From NCBI RefSeq assembly GCF_005221325.1, contig NZ_CP039889.1:1279501-1343500 (forward strand): DNA of 64,000 nucleotides. The letters are read 5' to 3'. Source of the stretch: Agrobacterium tumefaciens. GTDB lineage: Bacteria; Pseudomonadota; Alphaproteobacteria; Rhizobiales; Rhizobiaceae. Positions within the stretch are counted from its first letter, which is position 1; each line of letters opens with the position of its first letter. Both the position numbers and the translations under genes were made by a program. Below are positions 57,130 to 64,000 of the stretch, piece after piece. The notes under the pieces are model-generated. The model did not search any database. It worked only from the letters and a program-made list of their open reading frames with translations, and was not told where the DNA came from.

Positions 57130-58122
57130 TCAGCCGATCGTCACTGCCGTCTTCGAGGTCACGGACTTCAGCGCGGCATCTGCGAGTTTCAGCGCGATCA
57201 GCCCGTCCTTGATGGAGGGCGAGGGCGCGACATTGTTTTCGATGCTGTCGATGAAGGCGGTGATTTCCGCCGCATAGGCCGCCGTGTAACGCGTCATGAA
57301 GAAATCATGCAGCGGCGGGCGGGTATAACCTTCAGCATTGGCGATTTCGATGGAAACCGGACGCTGGTTTTCGGCCGCTGCCGAGCCTTCCGAACCGTGC
57401 ACCTCGATGCGCTGGTCGTAACCATAGGTCGCGCGGCGCGAATTCGAGATGACGGCCTGCCTGCCGCTTTTCGTCGTCAGGATGATGCTGGCGCTGTCGA
57501 AATCGCCAAGCGCGCCGATCTCAGGATTGACGAGAACCGAACCGGTGGCGAACACGCTTTCCACTTCCTCGCCGAGCAGGAAGCGGGCCATGTCGAAATC
57601 ATGAATGGTCATGTCGCGGAAAATGCCGCCGGAAACCTTGATATATTCGGCCGGCGGCGGGCCGGGATCGCGGCTGGTGATGGTGACCATTTCCACCTTA
57701 CCGATGCGGCCATCTTCGATTGCCTTGTGAACGGCCTGGAAATGCGGGTCGAAACGGCGGTTGAAACCGAGCATTACCTTCGCGCCGGTTTCCTCGACCA
57801 CCTTGGCGCAGGCTTGCGCGCGGGCGACATCGAGATCAACGGGCTTTTCGCAGAAAATCGCCTTGCCGGCGCGGGCGAAACGCTCGATCAGGTCGGCATG
57901 GGTGTTGGTCGGCGTGCAGATGATGACGGCATCGATCGTCTTGTCGGCCAGCACCTCGTCAATCGTGCTCACCTTGCACTGCGCCTCGCGGGCGATGGCT
58001 TCCGCAGCACCGGCCATGGCGTCGACAACGGCCACCAGCTGCGCACGGCTGTCGGTGGTGATCGCCTTGGCGTGGACCTTGCCGATCCGTCCAGCGCCGA
58101 GCAGTGCCAATTTCGTAACCAT
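57130..58122 (-). CDS. iolG: myo-Inositol 2-dehydrogenase
   Basis: A 330-residue Gfo/Idh/MocA enzyme oxidising myo-inositol to scyllo-inosose. The Rossmann motif LLGAGRIGKVHAKAI is at residues 7-21, FCEKPVDLD near 92, GFNRRFDPHF near 118, and RDMTIHDFDMARFLLG carries the catalytic Asp/His. Length and motifs match rhizobial IdhA closely. ACCGGAGGAAAG precedes the ATG. No other iol genes are in the window, so it is separated from the rest of the pathway, as in some rhizobia. Confidence 0.92.
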   Translation of the reverse strand: MVTKLALLGAGRIGKVHAKAITTDSRAQLVAVVDAMAGAAEAIAREAQCKVSTIDEVLADKTIDAVIICTPTNTHADLIERFARAGKAIFCEKPVDLDVARAQACAKVVEETGAKVMLGFNRRFDPHFQAVHKAIEDGRIGKVEMVTITSRDPGPPPAEYIKVSGGIFRDMTIHDFDMARFLLGEEVESVFATGSVLVNPEIGALGDFDSASIILTTKSGRQAVISNSRRATYGYDQRIEVHGSEGSAAAENQRPVSIEIANAEGYTRPPLHDFFMTRYTAAYAAEITAFIDSIENNVAPSPSIKDGLIALKLADAALKSVTSKTAVTIG

Positions 58123-58184
58123 CTTTCCTCCGGTTTCTCACACCCGTCTCTCACTCCCGGAGAGACAGAATATGAATGCAATAT

Positions 58185-58198
58185 GGAATATATGTTCT
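58185..58198. promoter_or_regulatory. IolR-like site upstream of iolG
   Basis: GGAA, six bases (TATATG), TTCT lies 63 bp upstream of the iolG ATG. The known Sinorhizobium IolR motif is GGAA-N6-TTCC; this differs in the last base. An AT-rich promoter-like region surrounds it. Confidence 0.4.
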
Positions 58199-58337
58199 AT
58201 TTTGCTAGATCGACATCACGGATGTGTCAAGCGTTTTGACAGGGGCGAGGGGCGGGCAGCACGTCGACAAAGTGAAATCCCCCGAGCTGCCAAAAGGCCG
58301 CACGGTGGACGCGGGATGAAGGGGCCCGGCGATCGAT

Positions 58338-59582
58338 TCAGGACGAGATCGTGTCCGTCTCCGGCGGAAGCGCATAGACTTCGACGGGGGTTTCGAGACC
58401 GCGCAGAAGCCAGGGGCCGAGATTTTCCAGCGCGTCGCGGTTCCCGGCCATGCGGACGAATTCTTCGGAGAAAAGCACGTTGCGCCCGGTCTCCTTGGTC
58501 AGCGTTTCCAGCCGTGAGGCGATATTCACGGCGGGGCCGATGACGGTGAAATCGAGGCGGGTTTTCGAGCCGATATTGCCATACATGACATCACCGACAT
58601 GGACGCCGATGCCGTAACCCAGGGGATCATGGCCCTTCCGGCAATTGATTTCATTAAGCGCGACGAGACCCTTCTGCGCGCTGGCAATGGCTTTCAGCAG
58701 ATTTTCGCAGGCCTTGGGGTCGCTGAGGGGGAAAATCGCGAGCAGCCCATCGCCCATGAATTTCAGGATTTCACCGCCGGCTTCCTCGATGGGATCGCAC
58801 ATGGCGTCGAAATAACCGTTCAGAAGCTCTATGACATCGTCGCGCGGCCAGAGGTCGGAAATATGGGTGAAATTGCGCAAGTCGCAAATCAGGATTGCTG
58901 CGCCCACCGTTATGCCGCTACCTCGTGTCGTTGCGCCATTGAGGATTTTTTCACCCGCATGCGGCCCCACATAGGTCTCGAGAAGGGTGCGCGTCATGCG
59001 GTTCTTTAGACGAATCTCGCTCACCAGCGCCAGGGCGGGCAGAAGGTTTTTCAGGGCGAGGACTTCCGCTTCCGTAAAGCCGCCCGGCCGGTCGCTGGAG
59101 AAGGTGGCGACATGGCGCTTGCCGAAGGTGTGTTCGATCGGCCAGGCGCAATAATCAGTCAGCCCTTCGGCCCGCAGTTCTTCATAGATGGTATAGCCCC
59201 GCTCGTCGATTTCCTCGCCGGTGAGCCGGTGGCGGACTTCGGTGGCGCCCTGGTGAATGTCGTTGATCGGGCTATTGAGATATTCGGGGGAGTTTTCCAT
59301 GCCGTAGCCATAGGTGGCGATATCGGCGACGGGCAGGCCGGCTTTCCACAGAATGCGCGCGCCGAGCCATTGCGGATGGCGAATGCGGAAAGCAAGCACG
59401 CCCCTTGCGACGGAAACTCCGCTCGCCCGCAGCCTGTCGCAAAGCTCCACGAATATCTCGTCGATAAAACGTTCATCCTTGGTGCCCGTCACGAGCCAGT
59501 CAAGGATTTCGGTCCTCTCCACAGGCCACAATTCGTCCACTGCGGAAGAAACCCGTTCTTCGGTGTCAAAGCTTAGTGTCAT
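58338..59582 (-). CDS. Adenylate/guanylate cyclase (class III)
   Basis: A 414-residue protein. The C-terminal catalytic domain (about 215-400) has the metal Asp in LICDLRNFTHISD, KFMGDGLLAIFP with the second Asp, and TVIGPAVNIASRLE as the transition-state region. The N-terminal half (about 40-200) is a GAF-like or small-ligand domain without membrane helices. It makes a cyclic nucleotide in the cytoplasm. No effector gene is adjacent. Rhizobia carry many such cyclases, so its signal cannot be predicted. Confidence 0.88.
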   Translation of the reverse strand: MTLSFDTEERVSSAVDELWPVERTEILDWLVTGTKDERFIDEIFVELCDRLRASGVSVARGVLAFRIRHPQWLGARILWKAGLPVADIATYGYGMENSPEYLNSPINDIHQGATEVRHRLTGEEIDERGYTIYEELRAEGLTDYCAWPIEHTFGKRHVATFSSDRPGGFTEAEVLALKNLLPALALVSEIRLKNRMTRTLLETYVGPHAGEKILNGATTRGSGITVGAAILICDLRNFTHISDLWPRDDVIELLNGYFDAMCDPIEEAGGEILKFMGDGLLAIFPLSDPKACENLLKAIASAQKGLVALNEINCRKGHDPLGYGIGVHVGDVMYGNIGSKTRLDFTVIGPAVNIASRLETLTKETGRNVLFSEEFVRMAGNRDALENLGPWLLRGLETPVEVYALPPETDTISS

Positions 59583-59809
59583 GGCAGGATTCCGGAGGTT
59601 GTTGCCGCGCTCGTACGGGCGAAGTCATGCCCAACATGGCCGCTCGTGAACCCCATGTGGGGCCGGATAACGAAAATGTTAAGAGAGCGCTGTAGAAAAT
59701 GTTCCGGAAGAGATCGGTGGCCCTAAGGGCATGCGCGCCGCCCGGATGTTCCCGTGAACATCGTCCCCGGCGGCGCTTCAGAGTTTTGGTGACCGTTCGT
59801 GCCGGACGG

Positions 59810-60040
59810 TCAGATGACGGTTTCGACAGGAATATGCAGGGCGGCGGCAACGCGGCGGATGCGCAGCGGATCGCTGTCGGTGCCGTCTTCCAGCGCACGG
59901 ATTTCGCTGGTGGTCAGGCCGCAGGTGATGGCAAGCTGTTCGACCGTGTAGCCGGCAAGCGTGCGCGCCGTCAGGACTTTTTTTGCAAAAGGAGCATCGG
60001 TTTCGTGATCGGAATCAGGTTGTGTAATTGAAATTGTCAT
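59810..60040 (-). CDS. Small XRE-type HTH protein
   Basis: A 76-residue protein whose C-terminal two thirds is a Cro/XRE-like HTH (LAGYTVEQLAITCGLTTSEI). The start at 60040 is set by GGGAGATGCAATA; a frame reaching 60169 lacks support. The N-terminal 20 residues look disordered. It could be a local DNA-binding protein; no toxin partner is beside it. Confidence 0.72.
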   Translation of the reverse strand: MTISITQPDSDHETDAPFAKKVLTARTLAGYTVEQLAITCGLTTSEIRALEDGTDSDPLRIRRVAAALHIPVETVI

Positions 60041-60253
60041 TATTGCATCTCCCTCATGATGGACACTTAAATGCGGGCGGCACAGAAAAGTTGCCGGGCC
60101 GAATGCGACCGCGTTGCCGGAGAAGAAATCGTGCTGCAACGCAGCGGGGAACATAGACGCTTCGCCCACCTACGCAATAGTTAAATTTTGTTAAGATTCG
60201 TGATCGCCGCATTCCTGCGTCGTTTTCCGGGCCTTTGCACAGTGCGGTGACGG

Positions 60254-61369
60254 CTAAAGCATACCCCAGGCGCGAAAACGGCCGCGACCTGTGACTTCCC
60301 GTAATTCCAGCTGCTTGGCGAGGCCGATTGCCCCCTGCGGCGTGGTGCCGAGTTCCTTGACGATCATCGCCGCCGAGACAACCGGCCGCGAGACGACGAG
60401 CTCCACCAGTTCGGGCAGCCGCGAGGAGGAGCGTCGGCCGGCCAGCTTTCGCATCATGCGCTCCCTTGCGTGGCTCAGCCGGTCATGTTCCTTCAGGCTG
60501 GCCTGTGCCGCCTCGTAAAAGCTGTCGAGCAGGGCTGCGAGGCGCTGTGTCTGGTTTCTCGCGTGCCGGCGTTCCCGCGGCACGGCGCGAAGACCGGCGC
60601 TCAGCGCCGGCAGGTGATCTGGCGTGACCGCGCCTTCACGCAGGAAAGCGGAGGCCAGAAGCCGCCCGAGCCAGGGGCTGCGCTGCAGCACCTCGATCAT
60701 GTTCCAGGCATCGAGCAGAATGGCAGCGCGAAGAATTGCGGGCAATTCCTGCGTGCGCGCATGCACCTCCCACCATTCCTTCAGCCGTTCATCCTCGTCC
60801 CAGTCCGGTTCGTTGATGATGTCATGGCTTTCCTCCCTGCGTATCGTCGGAAGCGCGTTGCCGGTGGTGATGGCATCAAGGGTTGCCGAACTTCGCGCCA
60901 GCAGCGCATCCAGCTCGGAAAAGGCGCCATCCAGCGCCGTTTCTCCCACGGCGTCGGCATCTTCCTCGGGTGATCGATCCATCGTTTCTGCTAGCGGCGC
61001 GGCGGTCTCCGCGCCAGCGGCGGCGACCTTGCCCCTGAGCCTGGCAAGGCCGGGCGCGGTGAAGGCCCAGCCGGCCGCGTTGGAATAGATCAGCCGTCTC
61101 GACCGCAGAATCCGGTGTGCCGCTGTCATTTCATGGCTTGGTGCCCGCACATCCATATGGGCATCATGCAGCACCAAATCTTCCATATGGACGAGTTCAC
61201 CATCCACCCACATGGAGGAAATGGCGTCGGTGAAATCCTGTCTTTCGATGAAGCCCTGTTTCATTGGTGAGCGGCTGATGCGCTCATCCAGCCGCGCCAG
61301 CGCTTCGCCCGCACGGGCGGCGGCGATGAGGAGCTTTTCGATCTGGATGTCCGATATGTCGTAAATCAT
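60254..61369 (-). CDS. DUF1612/HTH domain protein (RHE_PE00001-like)
   Basis: A 371-residue helical protein. The N-terminus (ISDIQIEKLLIAAARAGEALARLDERI) and the region WEVHARTQELPAILRAAILLDAWN match the rhizobial DUF1612 family. The last 60 residues (LVVSRPVVSAAMIVKELGTTPQGAI) form a winged HTH. Such proteins are frequent on Rhizobiales plasmids and chromids. Function unknown; a DNA-binding role is likely. It is divergent from the KgtP gene across a large palindrome. Confidence 0.78.
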   Translation of the reverse strand: MIYDISDIQIEKLLIAAARAGEALARLDERISRSPMKQGFIERQDFTDAISSMWVDGELVHMEDLVLHDAHMDVRAPSHEMTAAHRILRSRRLIYSNAAGWAFTAPGLARLRGKVAAAGAETAAPLAETMDRSPEEDADAVGETALDGAFSELDALLARSSATLDAITTGNALPTIRREESHDIINEPDWDEDERLKEWWEVHARTQELPAILRAAILLDAWNMIEVLQRSPWLGRLLASAFLREGAVTPDHLPALSAGLRAVPRERRHARNQTQRLAALLDSFYEAAQASLKEHDRLSHARERMMRKLAGRRSSSRLPELVELVVSRPVVSAAMIVKELGTTPQGAIGLAKQLELREVTGRGRFRAWGML

Positions 61370-61453
61370 TGATATTTTTTAGTTTGAGCGCGGGCGGCTT
61401 ACAAGGCTGATCGGAATGGCGCGGCTTTAATTTTTCCTGTTGCAAGCGCCCTG

Positions 61454-61496
61454 CCATGCTGCAATGCGGCATAAGCTTGCGCATTGCAGCATGGCG
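61454..61496. promoter_or_regulatory. 16-bp perfect inverted repeat upstream of kgtP
   Basis: GCCATGCTGCAATGCG (61454-61469) and CGCATTGCAGCATGGC (61481-61496) are exact inverse copies separated by 11 bp. The arms contain repeated TGC/GCA steps (CTGCAATGC). It lies between divergent genes and has no T-run, so an operator is more likely than a terminator. TGC-rich sites of this form are bound by PhaR/AniA in some alphaproteobacteria; that link is speculative. Confidence 0.6.
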
Positions 61497-61566
61497 GGTA
61501 TATACCCCCTACCCAAGAGCGACAAATTATCACACCTTCCGTTCGCCCTTCCATCTCCAGACGAAG

Positions 61567-62898
61567 ATGAATTGGAGTTTACCCGTGAATATTATGGCAA
61601 ATGGTCCCGCCACCGCGCCGGATCAGAAAACCCGTTTGAAATCGATTATCGGCGGCTCGGCGGGCAACCTCGTCGAATGGTATGACTGGTACGTTTATTC
61701 GGCCTTCACCCTTTATTTCGCGCCGGTCTTCTTTCCCTCCGGCAACCAGACCGCCGAATTGCTGAGCGCGGCCGCCGTCTTTGCCGTCGGATTTCTGATG
61801 CGGCCCATCGGGGCGTGGTTCATGGGCACCTATGCCGACCGCAAGGGGCGCAAGGCGGGCCTCACACTCTCCGTCACGTTGATGTGTCTCGGTTCGCTTC
61901 TGATCGCGATCACGCCCGGCCATGAGACGATCGGCATTGCAGCACCTGCCATTCTGGTTTTCGCCCGCCTTTTACAGGGCATCAGCGTCGGCGGCGAATA
62001 TGGTGCGAGCGCCACCTATCTCAGCGAAATGGCCGGCAAGAGCCGCCGTGGCTTCTTCTCCAGTTTCCAGTATGTCACGCTGATTTCCGGCCAGCTTCTG
62101 GCGCTGGCGGTGCTTCTGGTGCTGCAGCGGGTTCTGACGCCGGAACAGCTCGGCTCCTGGGGCTGGCGCATTCCCTTCTTCATCGGCGGCCTGCTGGCAA
62201 TTGCGGTGTTTTATATCCGCCGCGGCCTTGCCGAAACGCAATCCTTCGAAAACGCCAGGACCGATGAAGCGCACAAGCCGAAATCCAGCGGCTGGGCGCT
62301 GTTCAAACACTATCCGCGGGAAGCGCTGATGGTCATGGCGCTGACCTCAGGCGGCACGCTCGCCTTTTACGCCTATACAACCTATCTGCAGAAATTCCTC
62401 GTCAACACCTCGGGCTTCAGCAAGGAAAGTGCCACCGAAATCACCACGGCGGCGCTGTTCGTCTTCATGCTGTGCCAGCCGCTTGCCGGCGCGCTGTCGG
62501 ACAGGGTGGGCCGCAAGCCGCTGATGGTCGGATTCGGCATTCTCGGAACCCTGTTTACCTATCTCATCTTCAGCACGCTGGCGACGACGACGGATCCGAT
62601 CATGGCTTTCGTTCTGGTTCTGGTCGGGCTTTTGATCGTCACCGGTTACACCTCCATCAATGCGGTGGTGAAGGCGGAAATGTTCCCCGCCCATATCCGC
62701 GCGCTCGGCGTTGCCCTGCCCTATGCGCTGGCGAACACCATATTCGGTGGGACGGCGGAATTCGTGGCTCTGAAGTTCAAGCAGATCGGCCATGAAAACT
62801 GGTTCTTCTGGTATGTAACGATCATGATCGCGCTGTCGCTGGTGGTCTATGTGAAGATGCGCGATACGCGCGATCACAGCCATATCCACGAAGATTGA
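61567..62898 (+). CDS. kgtP: MHS-type MFS dicarboxylate/alpha-ketoglutarate permease
   Basis: A transporter of about 443 residues with 12 helices. GGSAGNLVEWYDWYVYSAF at the N-terminus and YADRKGRKAGL and GGEYGASATYLSEMA in the first half are typical of KgtP/ProP-like metabolite:H+ symporters. I start at the ATG 61567; a GTG at 61585 has a better ribosome site (TTGGAG), and an ATG follows at 61594. It probably imports alpha-ketoglutarate or another acid. A terminator follows. Confidence 0.85.
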   Translation: MNWSLPVNIMANGPATAPDQKTRLKSIIGGSAGNLVEWYDWYVYSAFTLYFAPVFFPSGNQTAELLSAAAVFAVGFLMRPIGAWFMGTYADRKGRKAGLTLSVTLMCLGSLLIAITPGHETIGIAAPAILVFARLLQGISVGGEYGASATYLSEMAGKSRRGFFSSFQYVTLISGQLLALAVLLVLQRVLTPEQLGSWGWRIPFFIGGLLAIAVFYIRRGLAETQSFENARTDEAHKPKSSGWALFKHYPREALMVMALTSGGTLAFYAYTTYLQKFLVNTSGFSKESATEITTAALFVFMLCQPLAGALSDRVGRKPLMVGFGILGTLFTYLIFSTLATTTDPIMAFVLVLVGLLIVTGYTSINAVVKAEMFPAHIRALGVALPYALANTIFGGTAEFVALKFKQIGHENWFFWYVTIMIALSLVVYVKMRDTRDHSHIHED

Positions 62899-62920
62899 GC
62901 CTCAGCGATCCCCACCCATG

Positions 62921-62953
62921 AAAGCCCCGTCCTGCCGGCGGGGCTTTTGTTTT
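62921..62953 (+). terminator. Terminator after kgtP
   Basis: AAAGCCCCG (62921-62929) and CGGGGCTTT (62939-62947) form a 9-bp stem with a 9-nt loop, followed by TGTTTT. It serves kgtP and possibly the convergent sensor kinase gene. Confidence 0.8.
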
Positions 62954-62961
62954 CAGCCCAT

Positions 62962-64000
62962 TCAGGCCGTTTCGACCGGAAGGATCACGCGGGCTTCGAA
63001 ACCATCCTGCCGGCCGGGAACCGGAGAGGAAAGCATCAGCTCTCCACCTGCCTGTTCCACCAAGCTTTTGACGATGGCAAGGCCAAGCCCGGTGCCGTCA
63101 GCCGTGGTCTGGCCTCGGGTGAAGCGTGTGGTCAGCTTGGGTAACAAAGCCGGGTCGATGGCAGGCGCGGAATTGACGATGCGGATCGTGCCGTCCGTTT
63201 CGGCGACAACCTGCACCGGGCTTTCCGCGGGACTGTGGATCAGCGCGTTTTCAAGAAGGTTACGGATGATGATGCCGAAGGCATCCGCGCCGATCCGACA
63301 GGGCAGGCCGCCTTCACAGCGATTGTTGAAGCGGATGCGGGATGTACCGATCGCCGTTCTGCTCATGTCGTCGATGACGAGTTCGAGCACGGGGATGAGA
63401 TCGCTTGTTTTGTCGGTCACCCCGATCTTCGCTTCCGCCCGCGACATTTGAAGCAGTTTTTCGGCGAGATGCGCGAGATGCTGCAGGGATTTTTCGATAT
63501 TCTCGACGCGTGGCGCCAGCTCCGGCGGAATATCGGCATGCAGCCTCTGCGCCTGCGCCAGCGCGCCGGCAATCGGCGTGCGCAATTCGTGGGCGCTGTT
63601 GGCGGTGAATTCCCGCTCGGCCTCGATCGTCGATCGCAGCCGCCCGAGCAGCAGGTTGACCGAACGGGCGATGGGGTGCAGTTCTGCCGGGAACGGCTGG
63701 GTCGCAAGCGGGGCGAGATTGCCGCCGTCTTTTTTGCCGATTTCGTCACGCAACGTCTGCACGGGTTGCAGGGTTCTGCGCACAACGACGATGACGGCGA
63801 AAATGCTGGCCGGAATGAGAATGAGCACAGGCAGCATCAAGGCGGTGCCGGCCTCTTCGATCGCCTCGCGGCGATTGGCGAAGGCATCGGCCACCTGCAG
63901 GAAATAATTGCCGTCGGGCGAGGCGACCGTGAAGATGCGCTGCGACGATGTCTCGGAAAAACCGGGGTCAAGCGCGACTTCGAAAGGCTCCGTCGAACTG
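62962..64000 (-). CDS. Sensor histidine kinase, C-terminal part
   Basis: The gene continues beyond the right end of the window; the frame is open to base 63999. The visible part begins in a periplasmic sensor (PFEVALDPGFSETSSQRIF), then a membrane helix (LMLPVLILIPASIFAVIVVV), a HAMP region, the phosphoacceptor His in NSAHELRTPIAG, the N box NLLENALIHSP and the G2 box GTGLGLAIVKSL. It belongs to the QseC/TctE-like group. Its response regulator is presumably outside the window, upstream. Confidence 0.87.
   Translation of the reverse strand, partial: SSTEPFEVALDPGFSETSSQRIFTVASPDGNYFLQVADAFANRREAIEEAGTALMLPVLILIPASIFAVIVVVRRTLQPVQTLRDEIGKKDGGNLAPLATQPFPAELHPIARSVNLLLGRLRSTIEAEREFTANSAHELRTPIAGALAQAQRLHADIPPELAPRVENIEKSLQHLAHLAEKLLQMSRAEAKIGVTDKTSDLIPVLELVIDDMSRTAIGTSRIRFNNRCEGGLPCRIGADAFGIIIRNLLENALIHSPAESPVQVVAETDGTIRIVNSAPAIDPALLPKLTTRFTRGQTTADGTGLGLAIVKSLVEQAGGELMLSSPVPGRQDGFEARVILPVETA

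Overview
The window looks like a chromosome or chromid segment from a Rhizobiales bacterium close to Agrobacterium/Rhizobium. The evidence is a bioBFDAZ biotin operon ending in bioZ with BioR-type boxes, a rhizobial 330-residue inositol dehydrogenase, a DUF1612 (RHE_PE00001-type) protein, an arginase/ornithine cyclodeaminase pair, and an alphaproteobacterial CCTCGG palindromic repeat. The sequence is GC-rich with tightly packed operons. I see no insertion sequence, prophage, CRISPR array or rRNA. There is one tRNA, Gln(CUG).

Layout. 1-15.2 kb is a carbohydrate catabolism island: the end of a hydantoinase B, an SDR, an HpcH aldolase, a lactonase and a GntR regulator. Divergent from the regulator is a long operon of three Gfo/Idh/MocA oxidoreductases, a CUT1 sugar ABC importer, an IlvD/Edd dehydratase, a uronate-dehydrogenase-like protein and an RraA-like protein. 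Two CCGGTATACCGG-type palindromes lie in the divergent promoter. 15.3-24.0 kb holds a 1730-residue protein built from 208 tandem units of about 8 residues, then UDP-galactopyranose mutase (glf) and a TPR/GT41 O-GlcNAc-transferase-like enzyme, all on the minus strand. This is the most unusual part of the window and may be a glycosylated surface-protein system. 24.0-24.65 kb is a degenerate, AT-richer stretch.

24.6-32.0 kb is a LysR-controlled module: VOC dioxygenase, YcaC-like hydrolase, XapX, Tat-type amidohydrolase, DoxX and MFS. The same 30-bp split motif occurs at its two promoters. 32-38.4 kb carries a ProC-like reductase, a LysR/MFS drug exporter pair, an OmpR-type two-component system and a divergent PAP2 phosphatase. 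38.5-42.9 kb is a periplasmic copper-handling operon (Met/His-rich protein, small lipoprotein, TolC-type lipoprotein, multicopper oxidase, cupredoxin, CusF). 43-45.5 kb holds an unrecognised HTH-like protein, an AraC regulator with an apparent ACG start, and a GNAT.

45.7-50.7 kb is bioBFDAZ, with overlapping or nearly abutting genes. 50.7-56.8 kb holds two EamA exporters, a tautomerase/LysR pair, tRNA-Gln, and an Lrp regulator divergent from arginase and ornithine cyclodeaminase (arginine to ornithine to proline). 57-64 kb holds iolG, a class III cyclase, a small XRE protein, a DUF1612 protein, a KgtP-type MFS with a large upstream palindrome, and a sensor kinase cut by the window end. All functions are assigned from motifs read by eye. 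No database search was run.
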